This document shows positions 8,147 to 17,233 of a stretch of DNA of 64,000 bases, one piece after another. Under the pieces are notes generated by a model. That model saw only the letters and a list, made by a program, of their open reading frames with translations, was not told the DNA's origin and searched no databases. Source of the DNA: Thiohalocapsa sp. PB-PSB1 (lineage in GTDB: Bacteria; Pseudomonadota; Gammaproteobacteria; Chromatiales; Chromatiaceae); the NCBI GenBank assembly GCA_016745215.1, contig CP050890.1:6076001-6140000 (forward strand), read 5' to 3'. The position numbers were made by a program, and so were the translations under genes. Numbering within the stretch: position 1 is the stretch's first letter; every line of letters begins with the position of its first letter.

Positions 8147-8826
8147 GTTGCACTCCCCGCCAAACTTGCGCTGAAGCCATCCGCCAACCCGGGCGCGGTC
8201 AGGTATCCGATCAGGCCATGCACGCCGAGCGCCATCAGCAGCAGCCCGAAGCCGACGCAGAACCAGGCGAAGCGCTGCTGTGCCTGGGCGCTGGTGGTCA
8301 GCCCCCAGACGATGGCCGCGGTGGACAAGCCGTTGGCCAGGTGGAAGACCGCTAGCAGCAATCCGGTCAGGTACAGCGCGAAGATCGGCGGTTGGGATAA
8401 GGCCATCTGCATATGGCCGAACAGGTCGGCGCGAATGGTCGGATCAATGATGCCGCTGATCCGCGTCAGGCTCACATGCATCAGCAGGAACAGCAACAGC
8501 CCAACCCCTGAGATGCGTTGCAGCAGGTACATGCCGTTGCGCATATAGCGATAGCGCAGCGGATCGGCGCGGCCTTTGGCGATGATCGCGAGCCCGTACA
8601 GGGCATGAAACAGCAAGGGCAGTGCGATGAACAGAATCTCGATCACGGGTAGATAGTTGAGATCCTGCAATGCACCGACTACTTTTTCGTTAAAGTGCTC
8701 AGCGCCCAGTCGCGATTGCGAGTTCTCCCATAGGTGGAACACCAGGAAGGCCCCGATCGGCAGCAGCCCAAACAAAGAGTGTACGCGACGTAACAGGAAG
8801 TGAGGATTTTCGATGGAAGCTGACAT
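8143..8826 (-). CDS. sdhC: succinate dehydrogenase cytochrome b558 subunit (type B)
   Basis: A 227-residue membrane anchor with five hydrophobic segments. Histidines lie in the helices (RRVHSLFG, LVFHLWEN, LLFHALYG, LLMHVSLT, AVFHLANG), consistent with the di-haem b anchor of Bacillus-type succinate:quinone reductase. There is no separate SdhD, as expected for type B. It is the first gene of sdhCAB and is transcribed divergently from the namZ-like gene; the 280-base gap must hold both promoters, though I cannot point to a convincing -35/-10. Type-B enzymes usually work with low-potential quinones, which makes the gene interesting here. Confidence 0.92.
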   Translation of the reverse strand: MSASIENPHFLLRRVHSLFGLLPIGAFLVFHLWENSQSRLGAEHFNEKVVGALQDLNYLPVIEILFIALPLLFHALYGLAIIAKGRADPLRYRYMRNGMYLLQRISGVGLLLFLLMHVSLTRISGIIDPTIRADLFGHMQMALSQPPIFALYLTGLLLAVFHLANGLSTAAIVWGLTTSAQAQQRFAWFCVGFGLLLMALGVHGLIGYLTAPGLADGFSASLAGSAT

Positions 8827-9108
8827 GATGATTCACCAACAACATTCTTTATTCAGAATAGCCTGACCATGGGCAAAGAGTTGTGATACTGATCAGCTTA
8901 TTGGAATATTCGAAAATTGCCAACATTGGTGCAGGCAATCACAGGCTTGTGGCTTGGCGCCGCAAGGGCAAACAAACGATGCGGCTCGGCAGATATTCAG
9001 CAGCGCATTGCGGCGCACCAGAATCGCCGTACGCATGCCGGACTCGCCAGCAGCGCGCGTCTGTGGCAGGATCGATTCCCCAACCAATCACCTGGAGATA
9101 GCATCGCC

Positions 9109-10311
9109 ATGCGACTCGGAATCGATCGATTGCTCGCCGAGGGCGAGCTGCGCAGGCCGTTACAGGGTCGGCGCATCGCGCTGCTCGGACATTCTGCTTC
9201 CGTCAACCATGTCGGGCGCCACTCGCTGGATGCGCTGATGTCCTTGGGCGGACTCGACATCACCGCCGCTTTTGGCCCGCAGCACGGCATGCGCGGCGAC
9301 AAACAGGACAACATGGTCGAATCCGACGATTATACCGATCCACTGCATGGCATCCCGGTGTACAGTCTGTACGGCGACGTGCGCTCCCCCACCGATGCGA
9401 TGCTCGACAGCTTCGATGTGTTGCTGGTGGACCTGCAGGATATCGGCACTCGTATTTACACCTATGTCACCACGCTCGCCTATGTGCTGGAGGCCTGTGC
9501 GGCGCACGGCAAGGCGGTGTGGGTGCTGGATCGGCCCAATCCCGCCGGGCGTCCGATCGAGGGCAGCATTCTGGAGCCTGGCTGGGAGAGCTTTGTCGGC
9601 GCTGGCCCGCTGATGATGCGACATGGACTGACCCTGGGGGAATTGGCCCGGTGGTTCGTCGCGGTCAAGGGGCTCGACCTGGAATACGAGGTAATCGCGA
9701 TGCAGGACTATGACCCACAGAGCGCCCCTGGCTATGGCTGGCCGCGCGATGAGATTGCCTGGGTCAACCCGAGCCCGAATGCGTCGAGTTTGAACATGGC
9801 TCGTTGTTTCCCCGGCAGCGTGTTGCTGGAGGGCACCACCCTGTCCGAGGGCCGCGGCACCACGGTGCCGCTCGAACTGTTCGGCGCGCCGCGGATCGAC
9901 ATTTGCCTGCTGATGCAGCGCATGGAATCGCTGCAAGCCGACTGGATGCAGGGCGCTCTGGTGCGCTGCTGCGGCTTTGAGCCGACTTTCCACAAGCATC
10001 AGGGCCAGCTCTGTCATGGCATCCAGCTGCACACCGACAGCGTTCATTATCAGCATATGCGATTCAGGCCCTATCGCCTGATTGCGTTGTTTTTGAAGAG
10101 TCTGCGCCTGGAATACCCGGATTATCCCATCTGGCGCGACTTTCCCTATGAATACGAGACAGAGCGCCTGGCAATCGACTTGCTCACCGGCGGTACGTTC
10201 TTGCGCGAATGGGTCGACGACGCCGCGGCAGAGCCGGCCGATCTGGATGATCGACTGCGCCCGGACGAGGCGCTTTGGCAGGAACAGCGGCGTGCTTTCC
10301 TGCTCTATTGA
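9109..10311 (+). CDS. DUF1343 / exo-beta-N-acetylmuramidase NamZ-like protein
   Basis: A 400-residue DUF1343 protein (the glycoside hydrolase family that includes NamZ, which removes MurNAc from the non-reducing end of peptidoglycan fragments). Family hallmarks are GPQHGMRGDKQDN (about residues 58-70), PVYSLYG, LLVDLQDIGTRIYTY, VWVLDRPNPAGR, NPSPNASSLNMARCFPG and LEGTTLSEGRGTTVP. The ATG at 9109 follows GGAG and starts exactly at the family N terminus; the frame stays open upstream but is not conserved-looking. No signal peptide is seen from this start, so a cytoplasmic recycling role is more likely than secretion. Confidence 0.88.
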   Translation: MRLGIDRLLAEGELRRPLQGRRIALLGHSASVNHVGRHSLDALMSLGGLDITAAFGPQHGMRGDKQDNMVESDDYTDPLHGIPVYSLYGDVRSPTDAMLDSFDVLLVDLQDIGTRIYTYVTTLAYVLEACAAHGKAVWVLDRPNPAGRPIEGSILEPGWESFVGAGPLMMRHGLTLGELARWFVAVKGLDLEYEVIAMQDYDPQSAPGYGWPRDEIAWVNPSPNASSLNMARCFPGSVLLEGTTLSEGRGTTVPLELFGAPRIDICLLMQRMESLQADWMQGALVRCCGFEPTFHKHQGQLCHGIQLHTDSVHYQHMRFRPYRLIALFLKSLRLEYPDYPIWRDFPYEYETERLAIDLLTGGTFLREWVDDAAAEPADLDDRLRPDEALWQEQRRAFLLY

Positions 10312-10424
10312 GCCTGTGCACGTATTCGCGGCAACCTGCAGAGAATGATTTTCACCGCGAAGCGCGAAGAAGAAAAGATCGACATTTCAATTTCTTCGGC
10401 GCCTTCGCATCAGGTTCTGCCTGC

Positions 10425-10583
10425 AAAGAATGTCAGGATTCACCGCAGAGCGCGAGAGGGGTCAAGGCGCCCCGCCCGCAAGCGGACCTTGACCAGCCGT
10501 GGGAGCCGTTCGGCGTAGGAGCCCGCTTAGGGCGACCCGGCAAATGATGCCAGCGGAGCGGACGCAAGCGCCACGTCTTTCCC
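10425..10583. repeat. dispersed intergenic repeat, CACCGCAGAG/GTAGGAGCCCGC type
   Basis: Begins AGGATTCACCGCAGAGCGC, passes through GCCCCGCCCGCAAG, and ends in a damaged GTAGGAGCCCGCTT hairpin half followed by GCCAGCGGA. A second copy of the same order of motifs lies at 31233-31370, and the first part recurs at 36479. Non-coding. Confidence 0.7.
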
Positions 10584-10640
10584 TGGAGTCAGGCTATAGG
10601 CCGCTGTCTTCTCGATAAATGCACTGCAAGATAACCCAGG

Positions 10641-10735
10641 GTGCAACCCGCCCAGCGCGACTTGATCGGAATCGGAATCGGGATCGGGATCGAAACGACA
10701 TGACATCAGGGCGCGAGAAACCTGATGTTGAATGG
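10641..10735. repeat. dispersed repeat with GATCGG run and GACATGACATCAGGGCG
   Basis: TGCAACCCGCCCAGCG is followed by a run of GATCGG/AATCGG hexamers and then GACATGACATCAGGGCG and GAGAAACCTGA. The second half recurs at about 16660-16713 and the first half at 34167-34185 and, reversed, at about 19275-19295. No gene is seen in 10312-10815. Confidence 0.6.
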
Positions 10736-10815
10736 GTGGATAACAGCGGAAACGCTAGCGGCACATCCGCACCGCTGCACCGGGTAACGACTTTCACGGT
10801 CTCTGGAGCCTGGGA

Positions 10816-11069
10816 GCAGGCTGTCGAAATCTGCCGTCTCACTAAAACAAGCGCTTTCCGGTTGATGGATGCTTAGTCGGCGTCGGGGTCGGCGTCAAGG
10901 TCGGAATGAGGGATTGGTATCGAGCTGGCTGCTTCGATCGATGAGCGGATTCGATTCCGATTCCGATAGCGACCCCGACACCGATGAGGCTTCCCCAGTG
11001 CGTTCGATGAAGCAATCCAAGACCCGGAATCGGTTTGGCATCAAAACTCAGGACATTTCGACAGCCTAG
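10816..11069. mobile_element. CTAG-ended palindromic element, family 2, copy A
   Basis: The left end is GCAGGCTGTCGAAATCTG (CTAG mutated to GCAG) and the right end is CATTTCGACAGCCTAG. The interior carries GTCGGC/GACACC-type hexamers. It is the reverse complement of the longer copy at 33871-34166. It abuts family 1 copy C and shares the CTAG at 11066-11069 with it. Confidence 0.8.
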
Positions 11070-11222
11070 TGCCTCGGTGCAGATGTTCCAAGACAGCCTC
11101 CGGTCGTTATCGTTGTCGTTGTCGTTGTCATAATCGTCTTAGCCGAATGCTCGATAACGACTACGATTACGACAACGACAACGACAACGAACCGCCTCGG
11201 GATTTCTGTACCGCTCCACTAG
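11066..11222. mobile_element. CTAG-ended palindromic element, family 1, copy C
   Basis: CTAG-to-CTAG copy in the opposite orientation to copies A and B (starts CTAGTGCCTCGGTGCAG, ends TTCTGTACCGCTCCACTAG). The core has GTTATC once, GTTGTC three times and, across the centre, GACAAC three times. The 75 bases between it and the DUF945 stop hold nothing recognisable. Confidence 0.85.
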
Positions 11223-11297
11223 CCTGGGAGCCAGTTGCGTCAGTCACGCGGTGCGACAAATTTCGAGTCAATGGCCCTGCCCCGCGGGCCGGAAACA

Positions 11298-12719
11298 TCA
11301 GGGCGGAGCCCAAGCGTCGATCGACAGGGATTTGCCGTTCAGGGTCAGCAGGCCCTCGCCCAGGGTGATCGCGACCGACAGGCGTCCGCGCTCCGCCTCC
11401 AGCCAGCCGTCGCCAAGTAATCCGAGCAGCGATGCCTGTGCTGCCGCCATGACCTCCTCCTCCAGCCCGCTGGGCAGGGGTTCGGCGGGTTCGCCGCGAT
11501 AGCGCAATTCACGCTGAATCCGCCGGCGTTGCGCGTCGATCAGCAATTGCAATACCAACGCCTGCGGCAGCGAGATCTGCGCCTCGCCGGACAGGCGTCG
11601 TGACCAAAATGCCGATGGTTCCGCAACCGCTCCGGCAGCGCCGGACAGTTGTACATGGCCGCTTGCGTTCAGCATGCCATTCGGTGTCCTGAGTTCCAGG
11701 CGCTGCAGCGTCAGCCGCGGATCGGCCGACGCCAGATCGGGCAGTGACTTGCTCAGCAATTCACCGAGTGCCAGCCCACGCAGGGACTCCGGCAGGTTGC
11801 GAGCGCCGAGCTGGCGCTGTGCGTCGAGCAGCGCCGTCAGGGCCGGCGCATCGATGCCGGAGGCGACCAACTGCAATTGCGATGGTGCAAAATTGGCGTG
11901 GTCAATGCTCAAGCGCTCGATGCGCAATGTTGCCTCGGCGCTTGCCTGGCTGGCGTCGATCGCGGTTGTTACATCCAGCGACAGGCCGGCAAGCTCCAAT
12001 GACGGTCGCCTTGCTGTTGCATCCAGATGCAGACTGTCCAGCCTGAATTCCAGCGCGCCCTGGCTCGCATGCTCGGGTAAGTCGCGCAGCCGCAGGCGCC
12101 AGCCCAAGCCCTCGAACATCAGCCTTTTGCCGTTTGTATCTATTGCCTCCAACAGCCCCAGCTCACCCTGTCCATGCCAGCCTGTTTGGCCGTCGAAAAG
12201 CCGCAGCTTACCCTGTCCATTGACCAGATGCAGGTTGCCGACATTGCCGGAATAGGCGATGTCCGGTAAGCGCAGCTCGATGGCCAACGCACCACCGAGT
12301 TCGAATGTGGAATCGATCAGCAGCGGCGGCAGCCGCCGCGGAGCATCGATGACCGTGGCGCGAGCACGTGCAACGGCCAGCACCGGTGGCCAGCGCCATG
12401 GCGAGCCGCCGCCGGGTCCGTGATCCATGCGGGTTGCGATCTGCAGCCGCGCTGGCTGAGCCTCGCCCGATGTGGGTGGTCCAATCACCAGCAATGCTCT
12501 GGACTGGAACCAGTCGCGCCGATAGTCATCGCGCGTCACCCGATAGCCAGCATTGATCAGCTCATCAACAGCGGCTCGATAGAGCTGCTCGATGCGAAAA
12601 CCAAGCAGCCAGGGAAGCAGCAGGGGCAGGAACAGCACGAGCACCAGCACGACGACAGCTAGGACGGCGATGGGGGATCGCATCACCAGGCCGCGATCCC
12701 TGCGCAGACGGTTGGGCAT
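11298..12719 (-). CDS. DUF945 family protein (YdgA-like)
   Basis: A 473-residue protein with one N-terminal membrane anchor (SPIAVLAVVVLVLVLFLPLL) followed by a large extracytoplasmic domain in the DUF945 pattern: GFRIEQLYRAAVDELINAGYRVTRDDYRRDWFQS near the start, and repeated short beta-rich segments (LRLFDGQTGWHGQGELGL, LRIERLSIDHANF). The function is unknown; E. coli YdgA is the best-known relative. I place the start at the ATG at 12719, 4 bases after the bacteriophytochrome stop; a later ATG at 12683 sits right before the anchor, and a longer start at 12755 would overlap the neighbour. Confidence 0.8.
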   Translation of the reverse strand: MPNRLRRDRGLVMRSPIAVLAVVVLVLVLFLPLLLPWLLGFRIEQLYRAAVDELINAGYRVTRDDYRRDWFQSRALLVIGPPTSGEAQPARLQIATRMDHGPGGGSPWRWPPVLAVARARATVIDAPRRLPPLLIDSTFELGGALAIELRLPDIAYSGNVGNLHLVNGQGKLRLFDGQTGWHGQGELGLLEAIDTNGKRLMFEGLGWRLRLRDLPEHASQGALEFRLDSLHLDATARRPSLELAGLSLDVTTAIDASQASAEATLRIERLSIDHANFAPSQLQLVASGIDAPALTALLDAQRQLGARNLPESLRGLALGELLSKSLPDLASADPRLTLQRLELRTPNGMLNASGHVQLSGAAGAVAEPSAFWSRRLSGEAQISLPQALVLQLLIDAQRRRIQRELRYRGEPAEPLPSGLEEEVMAAAQASLLGLLGDGWLEAERGRLSVAITLGEGLLTLNGKSLSIDAWAPP

Positions 12720-12723
12720 GGGT

Positions 12724-14910
12724 TCAGTGACGCCGCCTTGCCGGCGAGCGCTCATACCAGATCAGATGCTCCAACAATTCGGCGATGCGCGAGACCGAGG
12801 CCTGCACACCGTCGAGCATATCGGGTACGCGTTCCAGGTCGACGCCATCGGCGATTTCCAATGCTGCGAGCTGGGCGTTGTGCACCAAGCCGGAGAATAG
12901 GTTGCAATAGAGCAGGTCTTCTTCGGACTCCAGCGGTACAGCCATCGCCTTATGTGGCTCGAAGACCTGGGACTGGAAGCGGGAGCGGGCAGCATCTGCT
13001 TGCCGCCGCTGGCGCATATCGGTCAGCAGCAGCACAAAGCCGAGCGCTTCGCCGGGTGCCGATAGCACCGGGTCGGCGCGCACCAGAAAGGATCTCTCCT
13101 CCAGCGCGGCCAGCTGTATCGTGACCTCGCCACGCCATGGGCGATGTGTGCGACGCAATTCGCCGAGCTGCAGCCGGACCTCGGCGGCCGGTTGCAATAC
13201 CTGGGCAAAGTCATCCAAAGTACGCGGCGTCGGGCCGGAACAAGGCAGCAGCCGCTCAAAGGCGGGGTTCATGATCAGTAGATTGCCGGCGTGGTCGGCA
13301 ACCGCGGTCGGTTGCTCGGAGTCCTGAACCTGAGCCTGCACCCGATTGAGCTGCTGCTGCGCGATCAACACACGTACCGCACGAAACTGCTGAATGACGT
13401 CTGCCACCGACTCCCCGATCAACCGCGCCGTGGTGCGCTCTGCCGCGGACCAGGGTTGCGATGTGCCCTCGACCAGCTGATGCCATTTCGAAAACGAGCT
13501 GCGCGGCGAGAGCTGGGATGGATCATCGCTTGTCTCCACCGGCTTGAATGGATTGCCACCCCAGGTCAGTGTGCGCACCTGCTCCGGCCGCAGCCAGATC
13601 AAATAATCGCCCGATTGTCCGGACAGGGGAACTGCCAGTATGCCTGCCACTGTATCGCGAAGAGGCTCCAGATGCGGCGCATGGTCGCCGAGGCAGTTGC
13701 AGGCAATGACATTTTGTCGCGGCAGCGAATCGAGCCAACGGCCGATGGCGCGCAAGTGCGATGAGGATGGCACCTCGCCACCAGTCCAGGATTCACCTTC
13801 CAGCAGCAATGCCGCCCCGCTGGCCTGGACCGGTTGTAGCAGTGATTGCGGGCTCTCGAATAACGCCGGCTTCCAATCGCCATCGCGGGAAATCGCCTCG
13901 ATCATACGCTGCTCCAGACGCCGCACCAACAATTCGGCACGGCTCTGTACGAGGCTCTCGAGTGCGGCGATCCGCGTCGCCACCACCTCGCCAAGCAATT
14001 CGCACTCGGCGCGCACCTGATAAGGCACAAAACGCGGTGTGGAATGATGGCAGGCAATCAAGCCCCACAGGCGGTCGCCGGCGACCAGTGAGATCACCAG
14101 AGTAGCGCTGACGCCCATGTTTTTCAGATACTGGGTATGAATCGGCGATGGACTGCGCAGTGCGCACAACGACATATCGAGCTCTTCGCCGGTCAACGGT
14201 GAGCAGCGTGGCTCGATCGGAACAGGAGCATGACCGACATCCACCAGCAACCGCACACGGTTGCGTTCATAGAGCTTGCGTGCGATCTGCGGGATGTCCG
14301 AGGCTGGATAGCGAATGCCGAGGAAGGGTTCCAGATGTGCCTCCCGCTGCTCGGCAAGTACCTGTCCATGACCATCCTCGTCGAAGCGATAGACCATGAC
14401 TCGATCATAGCCGGAGATTTCCTTGAACACGCGGGCGGTCTCATCGCAAAGCTGGCGCAGTGATGACGCATCCATCAGCTGTCGCAGCGAGGTGTCGATG
14501 CCTTGTACCAGAGCGCGATGTGGCTGTGCCTGTTCCAGTTCGATGACCAGCCCGGCAGCGCAGGATGGGCGGTGCAGCAGGCCATCGAAGGCCTGCTCCG
14601 GTGCGCCCAGGGTGCAGCGAAATGCCACGGGTAAACGATCCAATCGGCCACCAAGGTGCATGCGGACGCGTTGTTCGAGCTGCGCTGAGATGCTTGCTAA
14701 CCTGCTGCCGCAGGGCGCGTGGCCGAGACCGAGCAAATCGGCACTGTTCGTGCTGGCTTGCACGACTGACAAATCCGGCTCGCGTACCACCAGCAAAGCG
14801 CCATGCGGCTGGATCGAGCCGGCCAGGTGAATCTGCTCGCGCTCGCAGTTGCTCGGATCTGCCTCGCCGAACGCTGGAATTGATCGCAGGTGATTCGATA
14901 GGGTATTCAA
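12724..14910 (-). CDS. bphP: bacteriophytochrome, PAS-GAF-PHY-PAS, no kinase
   Basis: A 728-residue red/far-red photoreceptor. Cys22 in SNCEREQIHLAGSIQPHG is the biliverdin attachment site. The PAS domain is followed by the GAF domain with DRVMVYRFDEDGHGQVLAE, YPASDIPQIAR (about 199-209) and SPIHTQYLKNMG (chromophore-pocket His about 259), then the PHY domain with its tongue (YLIWLRPEQVRTLTWGGNP, SPRSSFSKWHQLVEGTSQPW). The C-terminal output is a PAS domain (about 550-680), not a histidine kinase. The start is TTG, in a TTGA overlap with the ppsR stop. This architecture fits phytochromes that act by direct binding to PpsR. Confidence 0.92.
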   Translation of the reverse strand: MNTLSNHLRSIPAFGEADPSNCEREQIHLAGSIQPHGALLVVREPDLSVVQASTNSADLLGLGHAPCGSRLASISAQLEQRVRMHLGGRLDRLPVAFRCTLGAPEQAFDGLLHRPSCAAGLVIELEQAQPHRALVQGIDTSLRQLMDASSLRQLCDETARVFKEISGYDRVMVYRFDEDGHGQVLAEQREAHLEPFLGIRYPASDIPQIARKLYERNRVRLLVDVGHAPVPIEPRCSPLTGEELDMSLCALRSPSPIHTQYLKNMGVSATLVISLVAGDRLWGLIACHHSTPRFVPYQVRAECELLGEVVATRIAALESLVQSRAELLVRRLEQRMIEAISRDGDWKPALFESPQSLLQPVQASGAALLLEGESWTGGEVPSSSHLRAIGRWLDSLPRQNVIACNCLGDHAPHLEPLRDTVAGILAVPLSGQSGDYLIWLRPEQVRTLTWGGNPFKPVETSDDPSQLSPRSSFSKWHQLVEGTSQPWSAAERTTARLIGESVADVIQQFRAVRVLIAQQQLNRVQAQVQDSEQPTAVADHAGNLLIMNPAFERLLPCSGPTPRTLDDFAQVLQPAAEVRLQLGELRRTHRPWRGEVTIQLAALEERSFLVRADPVLSAPGEALGFVLLLTDMRQRRQADAARSRFQSQVFEPHKAMAVPLESEEDLLYCNLFSGLVHNAQLAALEIADGVDLERVPDMLDGVQASVSRIAELLEHLIWYERSPARRRH

Positions 14911-16358
14911 AATGCAGTCCGACGCGATTGCAACCCTGCTGGCCGCTCCCCGAGCGATGACCGATCGAGGCTGGAGGAAGGCCGCGACGGCTGGTTTGCG
15001 CTCGCAGGCGAAGCATGCTCGAGGCCGTAGCGACGCAGCTTGGTGTGCAGGCTTTGTCGGCTCAGGCCGAGCAATTGTGCCGCGGCGGTGCGATTGCCAG
15101 CGGTCTTGCGCAATGCGGTCTCGATGTAATGCCGCTCGACCAGGGCAATGGTCTCGTCCACCACGGCGCGCAATGGCGCTTCACCCACGCGTGCGGCATG
15201 CGCATTGACCAATGTGCCCAAGGTTGCGGTCGCTGGGGTCGGTGATGCATGCCAACCGATATTGCGTATCAGCACGGCGATCTGGCGTGGAGCCTCGTCG
15301 CGATCGCCCACCGCCGATAATTCCACTTCGGTCTCGCTGCCCAGGGTACCGCGAATCAGCGTGGAGAAAAGCTGCAAGCGCCCGAATCGCTCCACATTGG
15401 CTGACAGCAAGTTCAGATCCGTTGCGCGTCGTCCCAGCCACTGGCCCAGGGATTGTCCGATCAAGCTGTCTCGGCTGCCTTCCTGGGTCATTTCCACAAA
15501 GGCCGCGTTGACGTTCAGCAGGATACCCTCGCGATCGATGGTAACCAAGCCATCCGGCCAGCGTTCGATCAGGTCGGCAAAGGCCGCAGAGTCGGCAGTC
15601 TGCGTTGGTACCGGCTGTTCGGCGGCTGCCACGATCCGCAATTGTAGCGGCGCGGGCACCGGCCCGGACGGGATCGACGATGCACGCACCAGCCAGGGGC
15701 CGGATCGGTCGCCGATGTGTTGCAGCAATCCGTTCGACATCCCGTGTTTTTGCGCACGCATGACGATGTCATTCAGTGTCCTGCGGTCGGCATCCGCCAA
15801 CAGCGCTATGAGGTCAATGGCGCGCGTATCCTGGGCATTCTCGCTTGCCGCTCCCAATAATCGGGCTGCTGGAGGATTGATTTCAACAATGCGCAGGGTT
15901 TCTGGCGTGAGTGTCAGCAGCGCGTCCTGTGCGGAATCCAGCAGCATGCGGTAGCGAGTCTCGACCGCGCGCAATTTCCAGTAATCCTGCTCCAATACGT
16001 GCTGTGCATCCAACAAACGCGTTTGCAGTTGGGTCACAGCGTGCGGTTGCCTGCCGACCGCAACCAGTCCGCCCGTATCGCCGAGCCGTACCGTGGTGTA
16101 CTCCAGCGGCAATACCAAACCACTCGGAAAACGCTGTGCCACCTGACCGATGCCGGAGACCCCGCCGCGGCGTGCGTGCTCGACCAGCCGTCCGATCCCG
16201 GAGCGTTCGTGGTCGCGCACGGTGTCGGCCCAAGGCTGCCCTATCCAGTCAGAGATCGCCTCGCCTGCGATGCTTGGACCTGCCACTGCTTGCTGAATCA
16301 CACCGGCGTGATCGAGGATCAGGGTAATATCAGGTTCGGCGCTGTTTGGATCGATCAT
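14907..16358 (-). CDS. ppsR: PpsR/CrtJ-type photosynthesis repressor
   Basis: A 483-residue transcription regulator with PAS domains (about residues 12-110, 135-250 and 255-370, the last with WPDGLVTIDREGILLNVNAAF) and a C-terminal Fis-type helix-turn-helix, ALRKTAGNRTAAAQLLGLSRQSLHTKLRRYGLE (about 408-440 in two runs). In purple bacteria this family represses bacteriochlorophyll, carotenoid and light-harvesting genes. The translated protein has no cysteine at all, so the Cys-based redox switch of Rhodobacter PpsR/CrtJ cannot operate. The start is the ATG at 16358, preceded by GAGG; an upstream TTG at 16373 is less likely. It is coupled by a 4-base overlap to the bacteriophytochrome, which is probably its light-dependent antagonist. 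Confidence 0.9.
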   Translation of the reverse strand: MIDPNSAEPDITLILDHAGVIQQAVAGPSIAGEAISDWIGQPWADTVRDHERSGIGRLVEHARRGGVSGIGQVAQRFPSGLVLPLEYTTVRLGDTGGLVAVGRQPHAVTQLQTRLLDAQHVLEQDYWKLRAVETRYRMLLDSAQDALLTLTPETLRIVEINPPAARLLGAASENAQDTRAIDLIALLADADRRTLNDIVMRAQKHGMSNGLLQHIGDRSGPWLVRASSIPSGPVPAPLQLRIVAAAEQPVPTQTADSAAFADLIERWPDGLVTIDREGILLNVNAAFVEMTQEGSRDSLIGQSLGQWLGRRATDLNLLSANVERFGRLQLFSTLIRGTLGSETEVELSAVGDRDEAPRQIAVLIRNIGWHASPTPATATLGTLVNAHAARVGEAPLRAVVDETIALVERHYIETALRKTAGNRTAAAQLLGLSRQSLHTKLRRYGLEHASPASANQPSRPSSSLDRSSLGERPAGLQSRRTAF

Positions 16359-17233
16359 AGACTGCCTCGGCAATGGCGCCGGTTGTTCGCGCTGGCCGTC
16401 ACCAGGCGCATGATGTCTGAATTCTGTGGTTTATGGTTTGACAACGGATTTCCCGATTCTATCAAACTGCCGCACGCTAAGTGGTGGTTCATGAATAACC
16501 TATACAACGCTATCCAGACATCGGCGGAGTGCAATCGGGGTCGGGGTCGCTATCGGAATCGGAATCGAGAGAGAAAACGCCCTATGCCATTCGGTCATGA
16601 GAAGCTCGACGTAGAGCGTGCGGCCATCGAGCCTGTCGGCTAGGCCATAGCGCGACTTGCATCAGGTTTGGGATCGGGATCGAAAAGACATGACATCAGG
16701 GCGTGAGAAACCTGAAAGTTTGCTGGGCAGCTATTTTCTGAGCGCTGCCTTCATAGAATATGAATCAAACTTCATTCTGGTTGAATAGCTGAACATTCTA
16801 CGCAGGCAGCACCGGTTTTTTCGACATACTTTTTTAGCTTCAGAGTGATGCTGCAAAATTGCCGCCCGTGCTGGACGATGGTGCGGCACGGAAACGGTTT
16901 GCTGCCGGTTCGGATCTCAGGATCTGCGCTTGTAGTAAAGGGTATTTTTGTGCAAATGTCTCAGGATCTGTCCGCGTTTACTGGTTGCTGTTTTTCATCA
17001 TCCCTATTCTTCGACGGAAGGTCTCCGAACGCTTGCATTGGATTCTATTTCAATTAAAATTCATATGGTTATCGAGATCCAGAGGATCAGAGGTCAGAGA
17101 TACAGCGCATGCAGTCCTTACAAGGGAAAATGTCGCAATCATTCGATGCATCCCTTCGCATGTTGTTCTCTATCCGATCTGTAGGCTAGGGATTGCCGAT
17201 AGCAGGCAAATACCCAACCTCGAGGATAGAAAT
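16359..17233. other. 875-bp gene-free stretch with dispersed repeats
   Basis: Contains a GGGTCG/GGAATCG hexamer run (about 16536-16570) and a copy of the GACATGACATCAGGGCG repeat (about 16690). Frames here lack codon structure and I see no gene. Upstream of ppsR there is TGT-N13-ACA (16429-16447), one base longer than the TGT-N12-ACA PpsR site, which I do not call. Confidence 0.55.

Noticed and set aside
16429..16447. PpsR-type binding site upstream of ppsR (TGT...ACA)
   Set aside because: The spacing between TGT and ACA is 13 bases rather than the 12 of the known consensus, and only one half-conserved copy is present.
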